Assembly: GCF_026212465.1 (NCBI RefSeq) | Contig: NC_080052.1 | Coordinates: 18,656,182-18,720,181, forward strand | Direction: 5' to 3' | Length of the DNA stretch: 64,000 bases | Source of the DNA: Amaranthus tricolor | Lineage: Eukaryota; Streptophyta; Magnoliopsida; Caryophyllales; Amaranthaceae | Shown: positions 1 through 11,640 of the stretch, one piece after another | Numbering within the stretch: position 1 is the first letter of the stretch | Layout: every line of letters begins with the position of its first letter | The notes under the pieces: model-generated | Database searches by the model: none | Told to the model about the DNA's origin: nothing | Seen by the model: only the letters and a program-made list of their open reading frames with translations | Translations under genes and position numbers: made by a program

Positions 1-3000
1 CAGCAAGTGTTCTCTTATTACTAGAAAGAGAAGAAGCATTAGAATATCTCTCTCGTAATGGGATCAGAGTTTCCTCTGAAGTGCTCCATCTTTTGTTGGC
101 AAAACTCTCGTCCTTCTCCCTTGTTGTCTTAGATCTCTCGTTTTCTTTCCTTTTCATTAATGGCCAATGGAACATAAGTTTAAGACGTTTCGCTGCATTG
201 TATAATTGGCCCGATTTCTTGACATCAGCAGTTCTATCGTCCTCGGTAGGTGAGTTACAATGGCTAGCCTCAGTTGAGTACTGAAAATGAATATGTTCTC
301 CGCTTGACTGGCCTAAACGAGAATGCACCAAATGATCAATGCCCATTCCTAAGAATATTTCATTGTCAGACACTCTAAAAGAGGTTCCCGGGCTATTGCA
401 GATGCCTTGCATCTTCAAATGTGAAGCAAATGCTTTTCTCACCGCATAATCTTTGCAGCTGGAGATACCACCCGCAGATATCAACTGCCTGATTAAGATT
501 TCCGATGATGCAGATTTCGGTTGTCGCTTGAGATAATCAAGCGGTGTCATTCCATGATCATCACGGATGTTCACATTGATGAAGCGCGCTTTCATTAACA
601 GCTGCACTAGATCAGAGTGAATATTCCCGATGATGGCCAAATGAAGAGCGGTTCTCCCTTCATTGTTCTTAGAATTGATTATGTCTTCTATGATGAAACT
701 TTTGCTACTTACTAGCTGTTTCATTAGCTCAATCTGTTGATCCAATCTACGAAAACTAGGGGTCTGGAAACCGGCAACAGCCACATGGAGGAACGTATCT
801 CCATCATTGTTAACTACGGAGGCAGATGAAGGCAAAGCTTGAATCAGTGCTTCAAGAACCGAGAGCTGGCCTCTATAAGCTGCGACATGCAACGGTGTGT
901 TGCCTTTATTGTCAATGGAATAGATCATGTCATACGATGTTATTAAGTGCTTAACCACCTACAACAACAGAATGGCACACGTCAATGATTAACCAAATGC
1001 AAAACACGACATGCTACACAAAGTATGTGTATTATAGTATGCAGCCTAAAGTAAAGTCGGTTTTTCTTTTCTTTTTCATTTTTCCGTGAGTTGAACATTA
1101 AAGGTTTGAACCCCAAGAGGACATAATGATTAATTACTATCATTTAAAGACATAGTCTCCCAATATCAAGATAGCATAATGCTAAACTATTACGCTATTG
1201 CACTCGGTCCCAGCTACTACTAAATGTTCATATATCATAAAGGTTGTCCTGACTCAATGTTTCCACTTTACTTTTAGTGAGATTTTTCTTACAGCTTTCC
1301 TTTAATGTTTGGACCCATCACTTTTTTCACTACTTTTTCTACCTCCTAAGGCTCCATGTATAGTCATGCACCATACTAATGTCAGCTTTGAGTACTAGTT
1401 TGCTGTGAAGGTGATTTTCTACATGGATGGTACTTTGAGATAACAATGGCAGGTGCTAACCATCCAAGAAGTTCATAACAATGGTACTTCATGAGCACGA
1501 TTCCCCGTGGTTCTTTCATTATTAATCAGCTGTCCCCAACTTCAAAACTTATTACATCCATCTTACTTGACTGTTACTACTTCCAAAGTTTCAATGCTTG
1601 GTTTTCTTTGCTACATAACAATTACTACACTAGTTGTAGTAAATGTTTCATAACCACTCCAATAACAATAGTTCAACTCACTAGCTGAACACGCTGCTCC
1701 CTTTGCCCCATTGATTTTAATAAACTATTCATTCAGGGTCGCGTATTTGATTTTGCTATATTTCTATTTTTAGCTACATCCACTTGTTTATATGTCTTCT
1801 AGGACAATAAATTGTGAAGCAACATCTATGTATTGTAGCAAACTCAAAAGGGCTGAAACAATACAAATCAATTAACTTAATTACCTTGTCAAATCAAGGA
1901 GCATCCATTATCACTTGTTTCATATCACCATTTTTCAATGTCCCTACTATGAGTTGGATCCAAGGCAATCTTATCCTAGTATGTAACAGTGCAATTAAGT
2001 AATTCTCACTCTACCAAAGTCTCTCAATACCTTTCACTATGCACCCAACATTGCTTAATACATGAATCACAGACAATACATAGATAATTTATGCACAGTG
2101 CAATTACGAGAAAATCGATTGTTTTTCAAAAGAATATCTAACTCATGCAACCAACAAGAAGATAAAATAGACAAACAGCCGGTCTCTCAGGAGATCATCT
2201 CTCTGAGAGACGTCTCTCAGGCCCAGCCCATTAAACCTTAATATCCGCTTACTGTGTCTTTAATGCTTATTTACATTATCCTTAATGCCTGCTTACAATA
2301 TACTTAATGCCCACCGAAAAAGTGCTTAAAATGCTTACTTACAATATTCTTAATGTCTACCGAGAAAACTTAGCCTACTAGCCTACTTACCATATCCTTA
2401 ATGTCTGCTTACAGTATCTTTTATGCATACTTTCAATATACTTAATGTCCACCGAGTAAGTCCTAAAGTACTTACAATATTCTAAATACCTCCTTATAAT
2501 ATTCTCCTTACAATATTCTTAATGCCGAAAAACTTACAATTACAATTAGAGGCAGTCCAATTAAATTAGAGATGATCTCTCAAATAGACTCTCCCTCACA
2601 AGAATTTGTGATAGACATATGTCAACATTTCAACCCCAAGCTATCATGTACAAAAACCCAAGACAAAAACATTTCAACCCCAATAGAAATCTTAAAATCT
2701 TGTGCAGTATGAACTAGGACACAAACAATAAAAACAAACTGAAATTTTTGTCCCCTATAGATTGAGGAGTTTATTCAAACAAAACTAAAATAGTATTTTC
2801 ATAGTTTCCTTCTTTCCACAGCCATAATACCATTAAGTGGCTTAATGGGCGGTGTTTGGGGTAAGATGTATGCAATCTCAATCGTAATCCAGGATAATAG
2901 AATAGGGTGAGCCCAACCTCTGAGTATGTATAAACAAACTTGTGTGTTATATGTAACATGTTACACAGCCCAAGCATAGATTCTCATTTGACCTTAATAT

Positions 3001-3817
3001 CTATGATTAATTAAAAGCAAAACATGTAATACACAAAAATAAAAACAAAGGGTTGCTAAATAGGTACAAAAAAAAAATAATAAAAAGCAAAGAACCTCAC
3101 CTCATCTTGGCCTTTTCCAGCAGCAGAATGCAAAATAGTAGAAGAATTAGCATCTCTAAACTCCAAAACATTAGTAGAATCCCCAAGAAGTTCCTTCAAA
3201 ACTACCAAATTCCCACCTCTAGCAGCAGCATGAACAGCTCTATTCTTCACATCCATCTTAAAACTCAAAGGAACATCCTCCTCAATCTTCTCCTCCATCT
3301 CCCCTCCACTACCCATAAACCTTGGAGAAACAGCATAGTCATAAACAACCTTAAAAACCTCAACATTCTTACTCTTTGCTGCAGCATATAATATATCAGT
3401 CAACCCATATTCACCTTCACCAAATACAAGTAAAGGGTCGTCTTTTACAAGTTCTTGCACAAAACCCAGATTCCCAGCTGATGCAGCAGTGTATAAAAGC
3501 CATCCACCATAGCCAGAAACAATCAAAGAATTCTTATTTTTACCATCCTTTTCAGTTTGACATTCATTGAATAATTTCTGGGCAACTTCACATCTGCATG
3601 TTGCAACATCATCAAACAGTTCTTCATCATCCCATACTGCTTCAAGGCGGCGAATACGGCGGAGAGATGTTAAGTTAATGAGATGATTACCATCAAGTTT
3701 CAGAAGTTCTCTTACTAAGTCATAGTGACCATTTGCAGCAGCAAAATCTATAGGAGAAGCATACCACCATTTATCACCTGTACTTTCCCATCTTAGAGGA
3801 AAATTGGAAGGGGGCAT
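1..3817 (-). CDS. Ankyrin-repeat protein, 3' end beyond the window
   Basis: Two exons are visible. Exon 1 is 3817-3101 (239 codons, start ATG at 3817, donor GAG|GTGAGG). Exon 2 starts at 958 after the acceptor TTGTTGTAG and stays open to base 1, so at least 558 residues are encoded. The splice is phase 0 and joins GQDE to VVKHLI inside an ankyrin helix, which supports it. Ankyrin-like helices lie near residues 20-42, 106-128, 139-160, 193-212 and 226-246, then in exon 2 at GNTPLHVAAYRGQ and GRTALHLAIIGN. The N-terminus (FPLRWESTGDKWWYASPIDF) marks a plant-specific family of soluble ankyrin proteins of about 650 residues with no settled function (Arabidopsis At3g01750 type, from memory). No membrane segment is seen, so it is not the ACD6/PGG class. 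Ankyrin repeats normally bind proteins; the partner is unknown. Intron 1 (3100-959) holds a MITE-like repeat. Gene identity is strong, function is not. Confidence 0.9.
2175..2615. repeat. MITE-like repeat inside the ankyrin gene intron
   Basis: Both ends carry an inverted GAGATCATCTCT-type block (near 2193-2204 and 2570-2580) set in GTCTCTC-rich DNA. The middle (about 2235-2560) is a run of some ten imperfect copies of a 20-base unit close to CTTAATGCCTGCTTACAATA. Terminal inversion with internal short repeats suggests a non-autonomous DNA transposon. No target duplication could be fixed. It lies wholly in the intron. Confidence 0.4.
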
Positions 3818-6014
3818 CTTTTTCTTTTGGGTTGAAAAAAAAAGATTTTAAATGATACCCAGAAAAATTAAGATGTAGGAATCACAAACCCAGATGCTAA
3901 ACAGAGAAAAGTTTAAACTTTTTTGATGATTTTAGATTGAAATGAGAAGATTTTGGAAAAAAAGTTCAAAGGGAAATAATTCTAGTGGGGTTTGGAGTTG
4001 ATGGAAATGGAATCTATTTCATGGTTATGACTCTTTAGAATGGAATTATACCAAAATTAAAGGCTTTTAAAAAAGAAGAAAAAAGAAGGTGAAGTTAACA
4101 AGACAATGGAATTGTGTCCTTTGGAATGTTATTAGGAGAATTTATTTAATAAAATGCATAAATAATTGGGGTTGGTGTAAGACTAAAGAAATATAAATCT
4201 AATAAATTAAAGGGAGTTGATTTGGTGATATGAGAAAGAGAAGAAAAGAGAAGGACGGCAATGAATAATTGATAGTGCTCAAAGATTGAGAAATGAAGCA
4301 TGCCTTTTGAGGAAAAAAGGTGATGAATGGAGGAGACAACTTACTTTATAAGCCACATGCAAAAGGCTTCACAACTCTTAATGAATTGTCATTGATTCAG
4401 GAAATGTCTAGGAAGATTATCAATACTTACTCTTATACAAGTTTTCGGTAGGAACTCGGAAGGAAGATTATGAAGTATGAATAAGTTCCATTTCGTTACT
4501 TTTTTTATTTTACAAGTTTTTTTTGGTCGAGTATAAGAGGTGTTTGAATACATAATGGATTTTTTATAACTATATGTTTATATTTAGCATAGATATTTTA
4601 TATAAAAATAAAAATTAAGCTATACAAATGAATATAAATAGATAATGTAAATTTGAAATGAGAGATGAATGATAAAAAATATTCCATAGTAGTACGAGAA
4701 AGATGAAGAAAAACAAAAGTTATCAATCTTATTTTACGGAAAAAAATGGTAAATATTTAATTTATTTTGGAGAAGAAGAAGAAAACATTTCCCTTTTATT
4801 CCTGAACATAGTAAATATTTACTCTAAAATGTGGTGACCAATTTTTCTTTTTTTTTATCCTCACTTTACAACTATTTTTTACACTTACAACTCAACAATA
4901 ATATTCTCTTATTTTTATAAGCTAATAATCTTATTTTTTTCGTTTCAATTTTATTTTCAATCATAATTATTTACTCTTAATAGAAGGAAGTGACTTGAAT
5001 TCAATTTTGAGCCTACTTGAAGACAATCTTATTGCAAGGGTGGTGGAGGGAAAATTTTTTGCCGCGTATTGTCGGTTACCGTCCAATTGGCCCAATGCTT
5101 CAGGTCTGGATGAGACTATAGATTGACAATAACAGGCCAATTTGAGAAATATATGGCCATGCTTGTGAATATAGGCTTTTCAAGTTGGACCGTACATTAA
5201 AAGGGTGCCCATCATTACAAAAGTGCAATAGTTTTGTTTAGAGGTGTGATTAGGATTTTGATTGAGTTTTTATTAAATCAGATACCTAAGTTTGATTTTT
5301 AAAATAAAAAACGTCTATTTAGACTTTTGAACATGTTAATATTTATAAATTCTCAACAATAGTATGTTGCATAACTAAGTAATTGTTGATTTATTAAGGC
5401 TTTGAGTTTTGTACATCCAATCATAATACCAAAATGAGTAATTTATTTTTAACCACGAAAACTAATTTTGGATTAAAGAAAGAAAGAGAAGTGGGGTTAA
5501 ATGATTGTGTACAAAAGCGCAAAATAATAAAGGGAATGTTTTTTGAAAACTCGACTATCTGATATTTAATCTAGGGTAAATTGGATATTCGGATCGGAAC
5601 CAAAATCATGATTGTTATATTCGAAAAATCGAATATCCGGATTTTTGGATCTGAATCGGTTTAGTATCTATTTTGAATACTGCTAGTTTTTGTAAGAAAT
5701 TATGTAATTAGAAGATAAAGGAAGTATTAAGTTGAAAATCCATTGAACACACAAATAACTAGCGGCTATTGGATTGTGTTCGGATCAAGTGTTTTAGTTT
5801 GGGTCAAATAGAGTTTTGTATCTGCATTTGAGAGTTATTATAGCTATTTATTAGGTTATTTTTATCCATTTGTTGGATTTTCGTGTGTTTTTATATGAGA
5901 GTTTGAGATTGTATTTATAAATTTATTGTAAAACTTGATTTGTTGAAGAGAGCTCAATCTTGGGTTATAGAAAAAATATGCCAATTCATTGATTTGTCTA
6001 CTAGGTGTCGAATT
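3818..6014. other. Upstream region of the ankyrin gene; otherwise no gene seen
   Basis: AT-rich 5' flank and intergenic DNA. Bases 3818-4300 should hold the leader and promoter of the minus-strand ankyrin gene, but no clear TATA box was chosen. A patch at about 5570-5680 repeats GATATTCGGATC and CGAATATCCGGA words like those in the hAT-type MITE at 31588-32231, and may be a worn copy of it. Bases 5700-6019 look LTR-like (TTTTTATATGAGAG, GAAGAGAGCTCAATC) and continue beyond the Copia inserted at 6020. No coding sequence was recognised. Confidence 0.5.
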
Positions 6015-6019
6015 GTAAG

Positions 6020-6242
6020 TGATTTCTGGTTTATCACCAAGTTTTGGTGTGTTTTTTGTATATTATTTCTGTGTAAAATGTTCATGTGTAATGGCCACAA
6101 CATATACACATGAGTTTCTAAAGTAACTGTAAAAAACTGCTCCTAAACGACTCCTCATTAACAGCCACATTGTTCCACTAACTGCCATACTCCTAAACTG
6201 CCATACGCATACAAGTAACCGACTGAAATACATGGTTTAACA
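6020..6242 (-). repeat. 3' LTR of the 6-11 kb Copia
   Basis: 223 bp, matching 10884-11106 except at four sites, two of which are near 6115 and 6149. On the minus strand it starts TGTTAAACC and ends AAATCA. It sits next to the TSD copy GTAAG at 6015-6019. Confidence 0.95.
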
Positions 6243-6253
6243 CTCCCCCTCAA
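6243..6253 (-). other. Polypurine tract of the 6-11 kb Copia
   Basis: On the minus strand TTGAGGGGGAG lies directly against the 3' LTR. This is the usual plus-strand DNA primer for reverse transcription. A near-identical tract precedes the LTR at 60200, so the two elements are related. Confidence 0.85.
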
Positions 6254-6297
6254 GTTGGGTAGTAGGGTCACCAACACCCAAATTGCGTAAGACTTCT

Positions 6298-9200
6298 TCA
6301 AAGAACTGAGTTCCAACTGCTTTTGTAAGAATGTGCTAGCTGATCTTTTGATTTTACATGTGGAAGCTTGATTATTTGGGCTTCTAATTTCTCCTTTATG
6401 AAATGTCTGTCCACTTCTACATGTTTCGTGCGATCATGCTGAACTGGATTTTCTGAGATGTTGATAGCCGCTTGATTATCGCAGTATAACTCACAACTCT
6501 GTGTAGGGGTGAATCCCAGTTCGGTTAATAACTTTCTCAGCCACAGGACTTCGGTGATTCCCTTTGCCACACCTCTGAATTCAGCTTCTGCACTAGACAT
6601 GGCAACTACCTTTTGCTTCTTACTCCTCCACATGACTAGATTTTCTCCCACTAAAGTGAAGTAGCCTGATGTTGACTTCCTATCATCTCTATCTCCTGCC
6701 CAATCTGCATCTGTATATGCCACAAGATCAAGGTGACCATTTTTCTGATAAAGTACTCCCTTACCAGGGCACCCTTTGAGGTATCTGAGAATCCTATAAA
6801 CTGCATCCATATGCTGAACCTGAGGCTTGTGCATGAATTGGCTGACTACTCCTACTGCATATGCGATATCTGGCCTTGTGTGAGCTAAGTAGATTAACTT
6901 CCCTACCATGCGTTGATACTGCATGCGATCAGCTAACTTTCCTCCTTCAATCATCTGTAGTCCATGGTTCAGCATCATTGGTGTCTCGATAGGCTTGCAG
7001 TCCAGCATCCCTGTTTCAGTTAACAGGTCTAAAACATACTTCTTTTGGGATATGAAAATTTCTGTGTTCGATCTAAGAACTTCAATCCCTAGAAAGTACT
7101 TCAGCCTACCTAGGTCTTTCATCTCAAATTCTTGAAATAGTTTCCCTTTCAGAATTGCAATTTCGTCTCTATCATCCCCGGTAATGATCATGTCAGGCAT
7201 GTTGTTCTGCCTCCTCTTCGTTTAAGGAACAAGGTGTGGTCTGAATTGCTTTGCCTGTAGCCAAATTTCTTCATTGCAGAGGCAAATCTTCCAAACCATG
7301 CTCTAGGGGATTGTTTTAACCCATACAATGCGTTCCTCAATCTGCACCCCTCATTCTCTGAGAATCTTGATGTAAACCCTGGTGGGGCTTCCATGTACAC
7401 TTCCTCTTGCAGCTCTCCATGTAAAAATTCATTTTTCACATCAAATTGATGAAGGGGCCAGTCTAAGTTTGCTGCAATGTTGAACAGAACTCGAATTGTA
7501 TCAAGCTTAGCAACTGGAGAGAAGGTTTCTGAGTAATCAACCCCATACGTTCTGAGTGTATCCTTTAGCCACCAATCGAGCTTTGTACCTTTCAATCGTG
7601 CCATCTGACTTGTATTTGATCGTGAATACCCATCTACATCCGACGACTTTCTTTTTATTTGGTAAGATGCATTTTTCCCATGTGCCATTCTTATTAAGAG
7701 CGTTAATCTCTTCCTCCATCGCCTTTCTCCAATGTGCAGACATTAGGGCTTCTTCGACTGTGGTTGGGCTCTTGGTTGTATCTAAAGTTACCTTGAATGC
7801 TAAGGCACTCTGTGACAAATTTCCTGATTCGGACAACTTCTCAATAGGATATCTCGAACGTTGTGCTTCATACTCAGGATCATATCTTCTTGGAGGGACC
7901 CCTCGAGTGGAGCGAGGAGGTAACATATATGATGTATCATGACCCCTTGCTTCAACTGTGTCTGTGGCAATTTCCTCACTTGTCTCAACTATGTCTGTGT
8001 CAATTTCCTCAGTCAATGTATCAACTATCACATTATCACTGTTAGTGCTCGTTGAAATAACGTTATCAAGAGCTGTATGACTTACCTGATGGTCAGACAG
8101 GATTAGTAGTGGTGGAGGAGTGGACAGAATATCTTGGTGAGGTGACTCTGTAGCATTGTCAACTTGTTCTTTTGGATCAAGGTTGGGCAAACACGTACTA
8201 ACTAGCCAACTGAGACCATCGTCGTCATGATACTTCTCCCCCTGACGGCGAAGATGGTGATAGTAGTACTCGTGCTCAATGAACTCACAATCCATGGTGG
8301 TATAGACTCTTCTAGTCGAGGGATCATAGCACCGATAACCCTTTTGATTGCGACCATATCCAATAAGAACACATTTCAACGCTCTAGGTTCAAATTTATT
8401 TCGTACCCTTGCTGGACAATGAACGAATACGGTGCACCCAAATATACGAGGAGGTAGAATATGCGTAGAGGGTATAGGGAAATGGGTTTGGAGGGTGGCA
8501 AGGGGTGTGTGGTATTGGAGACTCTTAGTGGGAAGTCTATTGGTAAGGTAATTGGTGGTAGCGATGGCTTCTGGCCAAAGATAAGTGGGAATACGAGAGT
8601 CAAGCATAATAGCACGGGTCATCTCAAGAAGTGTACGGTTTTTTCGTTCCGCCACGCCATTTTGCTGGGGTGTGTCAGGACAAGATGTTTGATGTATGAG
8701 GCCTTTTTGCTTAAAGAAAAGGTCCATGTTAGAATTGATATATTCTCTACCATTGTCAGTTCGGAGCATGCGAGGTTGGGTTTGAAATTGGGTACAGATC
8801 ATATTATAGAACTCAACGAACACATGAAAAACTTCAGATTTTTGTCTAAGAAAATAAATCCAACTCATGCGAGTACAATCATCAATAAATGTAACAAAGT
8901 ACGAAAAACCATGTAGCCCTACAACTGGAGCAGGGCCCCACACATCAGAATGAACAAGCATAAAGGGCACATCAACTTTATTCAAGCTATTAGAATACGA
9001 ATGTTTGTGACTCTTTGCAAGAATGCAGGTTTCACACTTAAACGCAGGTTTTAACCCTACAAAATTAGGAAAAAGTTTTTCTAAATACCCTACAGAAGGA
9101 TGTCCTAGTCGTCGATGCCATAGTTGTCTTTCCTCTAGTCCGCGAACAAGTGCCGCTTTGCCTTTTTGAGTTTCCTCTTCCAAGTAATACAGTCCATCTC

Positions 9201-10806
9201 TCTCAACACCACGCTTAATGATGTTTCCTGTCTGAACATCCTGCACAATACAACACCCAGGTTTCATGAGAACCGTACAGTCAAGATCTCTCGTAAGTTG
9301 ACTTACAGACAATAATTTATGTGACAGGTCAGGTACAAATAAAAAATTTTTTAAAGTGAGGTTTTTTGTAAAAGAAATAGTTCCGGCTCCTCTCACTTTA
9401 ATCCCTTCCCCATTCGCGGTTTTAATGATGTCTTTCCTAGGTATGTCATGAGTCAAAAAATCAATCGGGTCAAATGACATTGTATCGGTAGCACCACAAT
9501 CGAAGATCCAACCCCCCTTAAAATAAGATGAAACATTAAAAGAGGATGAAAAGTTTTGAGTTGGGAGTACGGGTACACGTGACCCCCTTCCTCCTTTAAA
9601 CACCCCTATTGCTCCCCTATTTAAAGGCTGTTGGGGAAGCCACTCCTCCTCATTCTCCCCTTCTAACCCTAAAGCTACGTCGTTTCTAAAGGAGAGAGAA
9701 ACTCTCTCTTTGCTTCTTCTGGTACCTTCTTCATCTGGAGAAACTCTCTCTTTACTTTTTCTGGTACCTTCTTCATCTGGTTCCTTCACGGCTTCTCTGT
9801 TACGTTCTTGCCTTTCCCTTTCAACTTCATCTATGGATGCATGTCCCTCAGTTCTCCACCCCATGGCCACCTGTCCGGTCCGATTTTGCTTCGGAAAACA
9901 TACTAGTTTTCTTTCCCCCCTCTTTTTTACATCTGGCCACCATTCCGGGTAGCCTACAAGTTTGAAACACTCGTTCTTTGTATGTCTTGTGCCTCCACAG
10001 TGGGTGCATTTGAGGTATGTTTTGTCATCCTCACGTCGGTAATTCCTTCCTTTTGCCGAGAAAACTCCACCGGAGCCCGATGATTCCATATTTGATGAGG
10101 GCTCTGTTTTCATGATTCCACGCCTCAATATTTCTCTTCTTATACTTGCATAGGCCTCCTCCACTGTAGGAAGTGGATCTAAAAGTAAGATGTCACGTCT
10201 ATCCTTGTCGAATGTCTGATGGATTCCTGCTAAGAATTGGTATAATCGATTTTTTTGGATTAATTGACTGTAAACAATGATGTCGTTTGGATCTTTCATT
10301 GGATTTGGTTGCCTTCTGTCGATTTCTTTCCACAACATGATTAGCTTGCTATAATATGTTTCAATTGTGTCGGTTCCCTGTTGCATTTTGTTGGCTTTGA
10401 CTGTCAGGTTGAATATTTGCAAGCCGTCTCTCCCACTATTGTAGAGAGTTTCAATCCCTTGCCACAAAGCTTTGGCTGTTGGGAAATCAAGATACTGATT
10501 CACTAAATCAGAATCTATAACAATCGAGTCACGTTTGATCCACTGGCTGTACGCTGGGTCATTTGTGGAAAGAAGATCGTCTATGATGTGATTGAGACGA
10601 TCTCGTCCACTGATGGCTAAGTGCATCAGCCTGGACCATTTTGTGTAATTTTGATTTGCTAATTTCTCTGAGATGGAGAGGGTATGGGTGTTGGTCACGG
10701 TTTCAGTGGGCGGTTGATTGGAGTTTAACTGTTTGAACAGTTGCAACAATTGCCCTATTGTGACCGGTTGATCTGGTGCTATGACAGTTCTTGATTTGTC
10801 TGCCAT
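6298..10806 (-). pseudogene. Copia Gag-Pol polyprotein, broken by three indels
   Basis: Reads from ATG at 10806 (MADKSRTVIAPDQ). A UBN2-type Gag is followed by the zinc knuckle CTHCGGTRHTKNEC (about residue 265), the aspartic protease motif FDCGATDT (about 432), the integrase HHCC region with HRRLGHPS (about 565), the DVWGP and RTDNGREY integrase core motifs, and the reverse transcriptase. An extra base near 7550 changes QTYG to QNVWG and shifts frame. About 16 bases missing near 7200 remove the catalytic YVDD motif. Two bases missing near 6325 wreck the C-terminus after RNase H ([12 protein letters not shown] is intact). Related copies at 38.6-41.9 kb show the undamaged motifs. The long first frame is intact enough to encode Gag. 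The Gag tail carries a tandem duplication of about 45 bp (PDEEGTR-SKERVS twice, about 9690-9785). Lineage may be Ale/RE1-like (low certainty). Confidence 0.93.
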
Positions 10807-10871
10807 TTTTTGGGTTTAAGGTATGTTAATGGTAAATGATGAAGCTGCAAAAACGATTTAGAATCGTTGCC

Positions 10872-10883
10872 GCTCTGATACCA
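10872..10883 (-). other. Primer-binding site (initiator Met tRNA)
   Basis: TGGTATCAGAGC on the minus strand, directly inside the 5' LTR. It is the standard complement of the plant initiator tRNA-Met 3' end and primes minus-strand DNA synthesis. Confidence 0.92.
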
Positions 10884-11106
10884 TGATTTTTGGTTTATCA
10901 CCAAGTTTTGGTGTGTTTTTTGTATATTATTTCTGTGTAAAATGTTCATGTGTAATGGCCACAACATATATACATGAGTTTCTAAAGTAACTGTAAAAAA
11001 CTGCTCCTAAACTACTCCTCATTAACAGCCACATTGTTCCACTAACTGCTATACTCCTAAACTGCCATACGCATACAAGTAACCGACTGAAATACATGGT
11101 TTAACA
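10884..11106 (-). repeat. 5' LTR of the 6-11 kb Copia
   Basis: 223 bp, paired with 6020-6242. It provides promoter and polyadenylation functions in this class. Flanked by GTAAG at 11107-11111. Confidence 0.95.
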
Positions 11107-11314
11107 GTAAGCGAGTTTTCTTAGAGTGTAGATCGGAGTTATCCTTCGAAAATCAACTGAGTATTGTGAAGGCGTTGGACAAAATACTCTGGTGGATGCA
11201 TACTAGGTGCAAGCCCAATGGAGTCGGGACAATGATGTTGGGGATGTAAAATGATTTTAGTGTCGAAATTCCAGTTTTGGATGCGACTTCAGATCCCTCG
11301 GCCACTCAAAATAA

Positions 11315-11640
11315 TTTAGCCCTAAAATATCAATTTAGGGGTTAATATGGATTCAACTTTCATTTCCTTGGACGTTGATGAACAATTAGAAACTTTTAAC
11401 CCCAATTCTCATTTTGGAAGCTAATTTAGATTTGAACTCTTGAAAAAATTTAGCTCCATATTCTCAATTTGGGAGGTGATTTGAGTCGAAATTCCACTGC
11501 CTTGGGAGTTATTAAACACCTAGAAGAGTTTAAACTCAAATCTTGGATTTGGGGACTAATAAAGGACTGATTGTCAACTAGTCTGATATTATTATAGACT
11601 TTAGTATATTTGCCCCAAAATTTTAATTTAGGTGCACATA
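11315..11640. repeat. Five dispersed copies of a self-complementary motif
   Basis: Motif copies at 11315-11346, 11394-11425, 11448-11480, 11528-11560 and 11607-11640 follow the pattern TTTAACCCCAAAT-CTC-AATTTGGGG, so each could fold as a short hairpin. Spacer DNA between them is also weakly repeated. Together with the LTR-like DNA at 5700-6019 this may be the leader of an older retroelement into which the 6-11 kb Copia jumped (inference). Confidence 0.4.

Larger units (their letters stand above)
6020..11106 (-). mobile_element. Ty1/Copia LTR retrotransposon, nearly full length but coding-defective
   Basis: A 5,087-bp element read on the minus strand. Both 223-bp LTRs begin TG and end CA and differ at four positions (about 1.8%). 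It is flanked by the exact 5-bp duplication GTAAG (6015-6019 and 11107-11111). The primer-binding site matches the initiator Met tRNA and the polypurine tract is in place. Internal order is gag, protease, integrase, reverse transcriptase, RNase H, which defines Copia. The polyprotein has at least three length changes, so this copy is not autonomous. Low LTR divergence means a recent insertion, of order one million years or less under usual plant rates (inference). Confidence 0.95.

Noticed and set aside
3053..3570. Plus-strand open frames of 112 and 64 codons
   Set aside because: Antisense shadows of ankyrin exon 1.
8461..8916. Plus-strand 151-codon frame
   Set aside because: Antisense shadow of the Copia integrase region.
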